Source: Syntrophaceae bacterium (GTDB lineage: Bacteria; Desulfobacterota; SM23-61). Taken from it: a stretch of 5,976 nucleotides of DNA. This document shows, in pieces, positions 5,789 through 5,976 of this stretch (within the stretch, counting starts at the first letter, position 1; the number at the start of each line of letters is the position of its first letter). Location: the NCBI GenBank assembly GCA_003154025.1, contig PMCE01000467.1, positions 6,919-12,894 of the forward strand, in the 5' to 3' direction. Position numbers and translations under genes: made by a program. The notes below the pieces were generated by a model that saw nothing but the letters and a program-made list of their open reading frames with translations, was not told the origin of the DNA and ran no database searches.

Positions 5789-5816
5789 GTAGGGGCGATT
5801 CATGAATCGCCCCTAC
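5789..5816. repeat. perfect 28-bp palindrome with GTAG ends (REP-like)
   Basis: Positions 5789-5802 are the exact reverse complement of 5803-5816, with centre TTCATGAA and outer GTAGGGGCG/CGCCCCTAC. Weak further pairing (CTGT before, ACAG after) exists if a CG is bulged. GTAG at the foot of a hairpin is the known mark of REP sequences handled by RAYT (TnpA-REP) proteins. No such protein is in the window. There is no T-run for a terminator. It occupies the 67-nt gap between the permease remnant and the SDR gene. Confidence 0.8.
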
Positions 5817-5831
5817 AGAAGAAGATTGAAG

Positions 5832-5836
5832 AAAGG
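5832..5836 (+). promoter_or_regulatory. weak ribosome binding site for the SDR gene
   Basis: AAAGG lies 6 nt before ATG 5843 within a purine-rich stretch (5818-5836). It is a modest match, but the spacing is good and it supports the chosen start. Confidence 0.45.
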
Positions 5837-5842
5837 CCAAAA

Positions 5843-5976
5843 ATGAAACCATCCGTCTTGCACGCCCTTGAAGGGGCGAAACTGATTAAAGAGAAGGTTG
5901 TGGTGATCACCGGGGCGGCGGCCGGGATCGGAAAAGCCTGCGCCCGGCTGTTTGCCCATCAGGGGGGAAGCCTGGC
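5843..5976 (+). CDS. short-chain dehydrogenase/reductase, N-terminal part (cut by window edge)
   Basis: ATG 5843 opens a frame of 44 complete codons that runs off the right end without a stop. It carries the Rossmann NAD(P)-binding start of the SDR superfamily: KEKVVVITGAAAGIGKACA (residues 17-35), with the TGxxxGIG motif at 24-31, followed by ARLFAHQGGSL. These enzymes oxidise alcohols or reduce carbonyls with NAD(P)H in the cytoplasm. The Asn-Ser-Tyr-Lys catalytic residues and the substrate pocket lie outside the window, so the specific reaction is unknown. About 14 residues precede the first beta strand, a little longer than the shortest SDRs but normal. It is on the same strand as the preceding genes and may belong to the same catabolic locus, although the 28-bp palindrome separates it from them. 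Confidence 0.85.
   Translation, partial: MKPSVLHALEGAKLIKEKVVVITGAAAGIGKACARLFAHQGGSL

Noticed and set aside
5863..5878. Short hairpin CGCCC/GGGCG inside the SDR start
   Set aside because: Only 5 bp and within codons that read normally as the SDR N-terminus; likely chance at this GC content.
1..5976. tRNA, rRNA or riboswitch
   Set aside because: No cloverleaf, rRNA-like stretch or recognisable riboswitch core was seen in any gap; a covariance-model scan would be needed to exclude weak cases.

Overview
The window reads as chromosomal DNA of a GC-rich, Gram-negative-type bacterium. All recognisable genes lie on the + strand. The substrate-binding protein has a cleavable Sec signal and no lipobox, which fits a free periplasmic protein. 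The gene mix and the style of intergenic repeats remind me of Desulfobacterota (former Deltaproteobacteria) or similar environmental lineages. This is a weak inference, because no taxonomic marker is fully present.

Layout: (1) 1-279 is the 3' end of truA (tRNA pseudouridine synthase). (2) 280-485 is a gap with a possible promoter, a small hairpin and a 26-nt imperfect inverted repeat built of 7-nt units. (3) 486-1814 is a class III PLP aminotransferase with a strong ribosome binding site. (4) 1815-1898 is a gap with a perfect 18-bp inverted repeat. (5) 1899-3542 is a YtcJ-like amidohydrolase. (6) 3543-3690 is a gap with a 17-unit, 7-nt-periodic degenerate array. (7) 3691-5217 is a secreted family 5 (peptide/nickel type) ABC substrate-binding protein. 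(8) 5218-5373 is a compact array of hairpins sharing flanks but with different stems, ending in a T7 tract. (9) 5374-5775 is a hybrid permease remnant: the N-terminus of a DppB-like protein joined in frame to the C-terminus of a DppC-like protein. (10) 5776-5842 is a gap with a perfect 28-bp palindrome. (11) 5843 to the window end is the start of a short-chain dehydrogenase/reductase (SDR).

Functionally, the aminotransferase, amidohydrolase, binding protein and SDR look like a small catabolic locus. The binding protein would capture an amide- or amine-containing compound, the amidohydrolase would cut a C-N bond, the aminotransferase would move the amine, and the SDR would handle a carbonyl/alcohol step. 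The substrate cannot be read from sequence. The transporter is not complete here: both permeases are collapsed into one 133-aa fusion and no ATPase gene is visible.

I found no clear new defence or mobile system. The most unusual content is the dppB-dppC fusion scar, the hairpin array with conserved flanks and variable self-complementary stems, and the shared 7-nt periodicity of repeats in three separate gaps.
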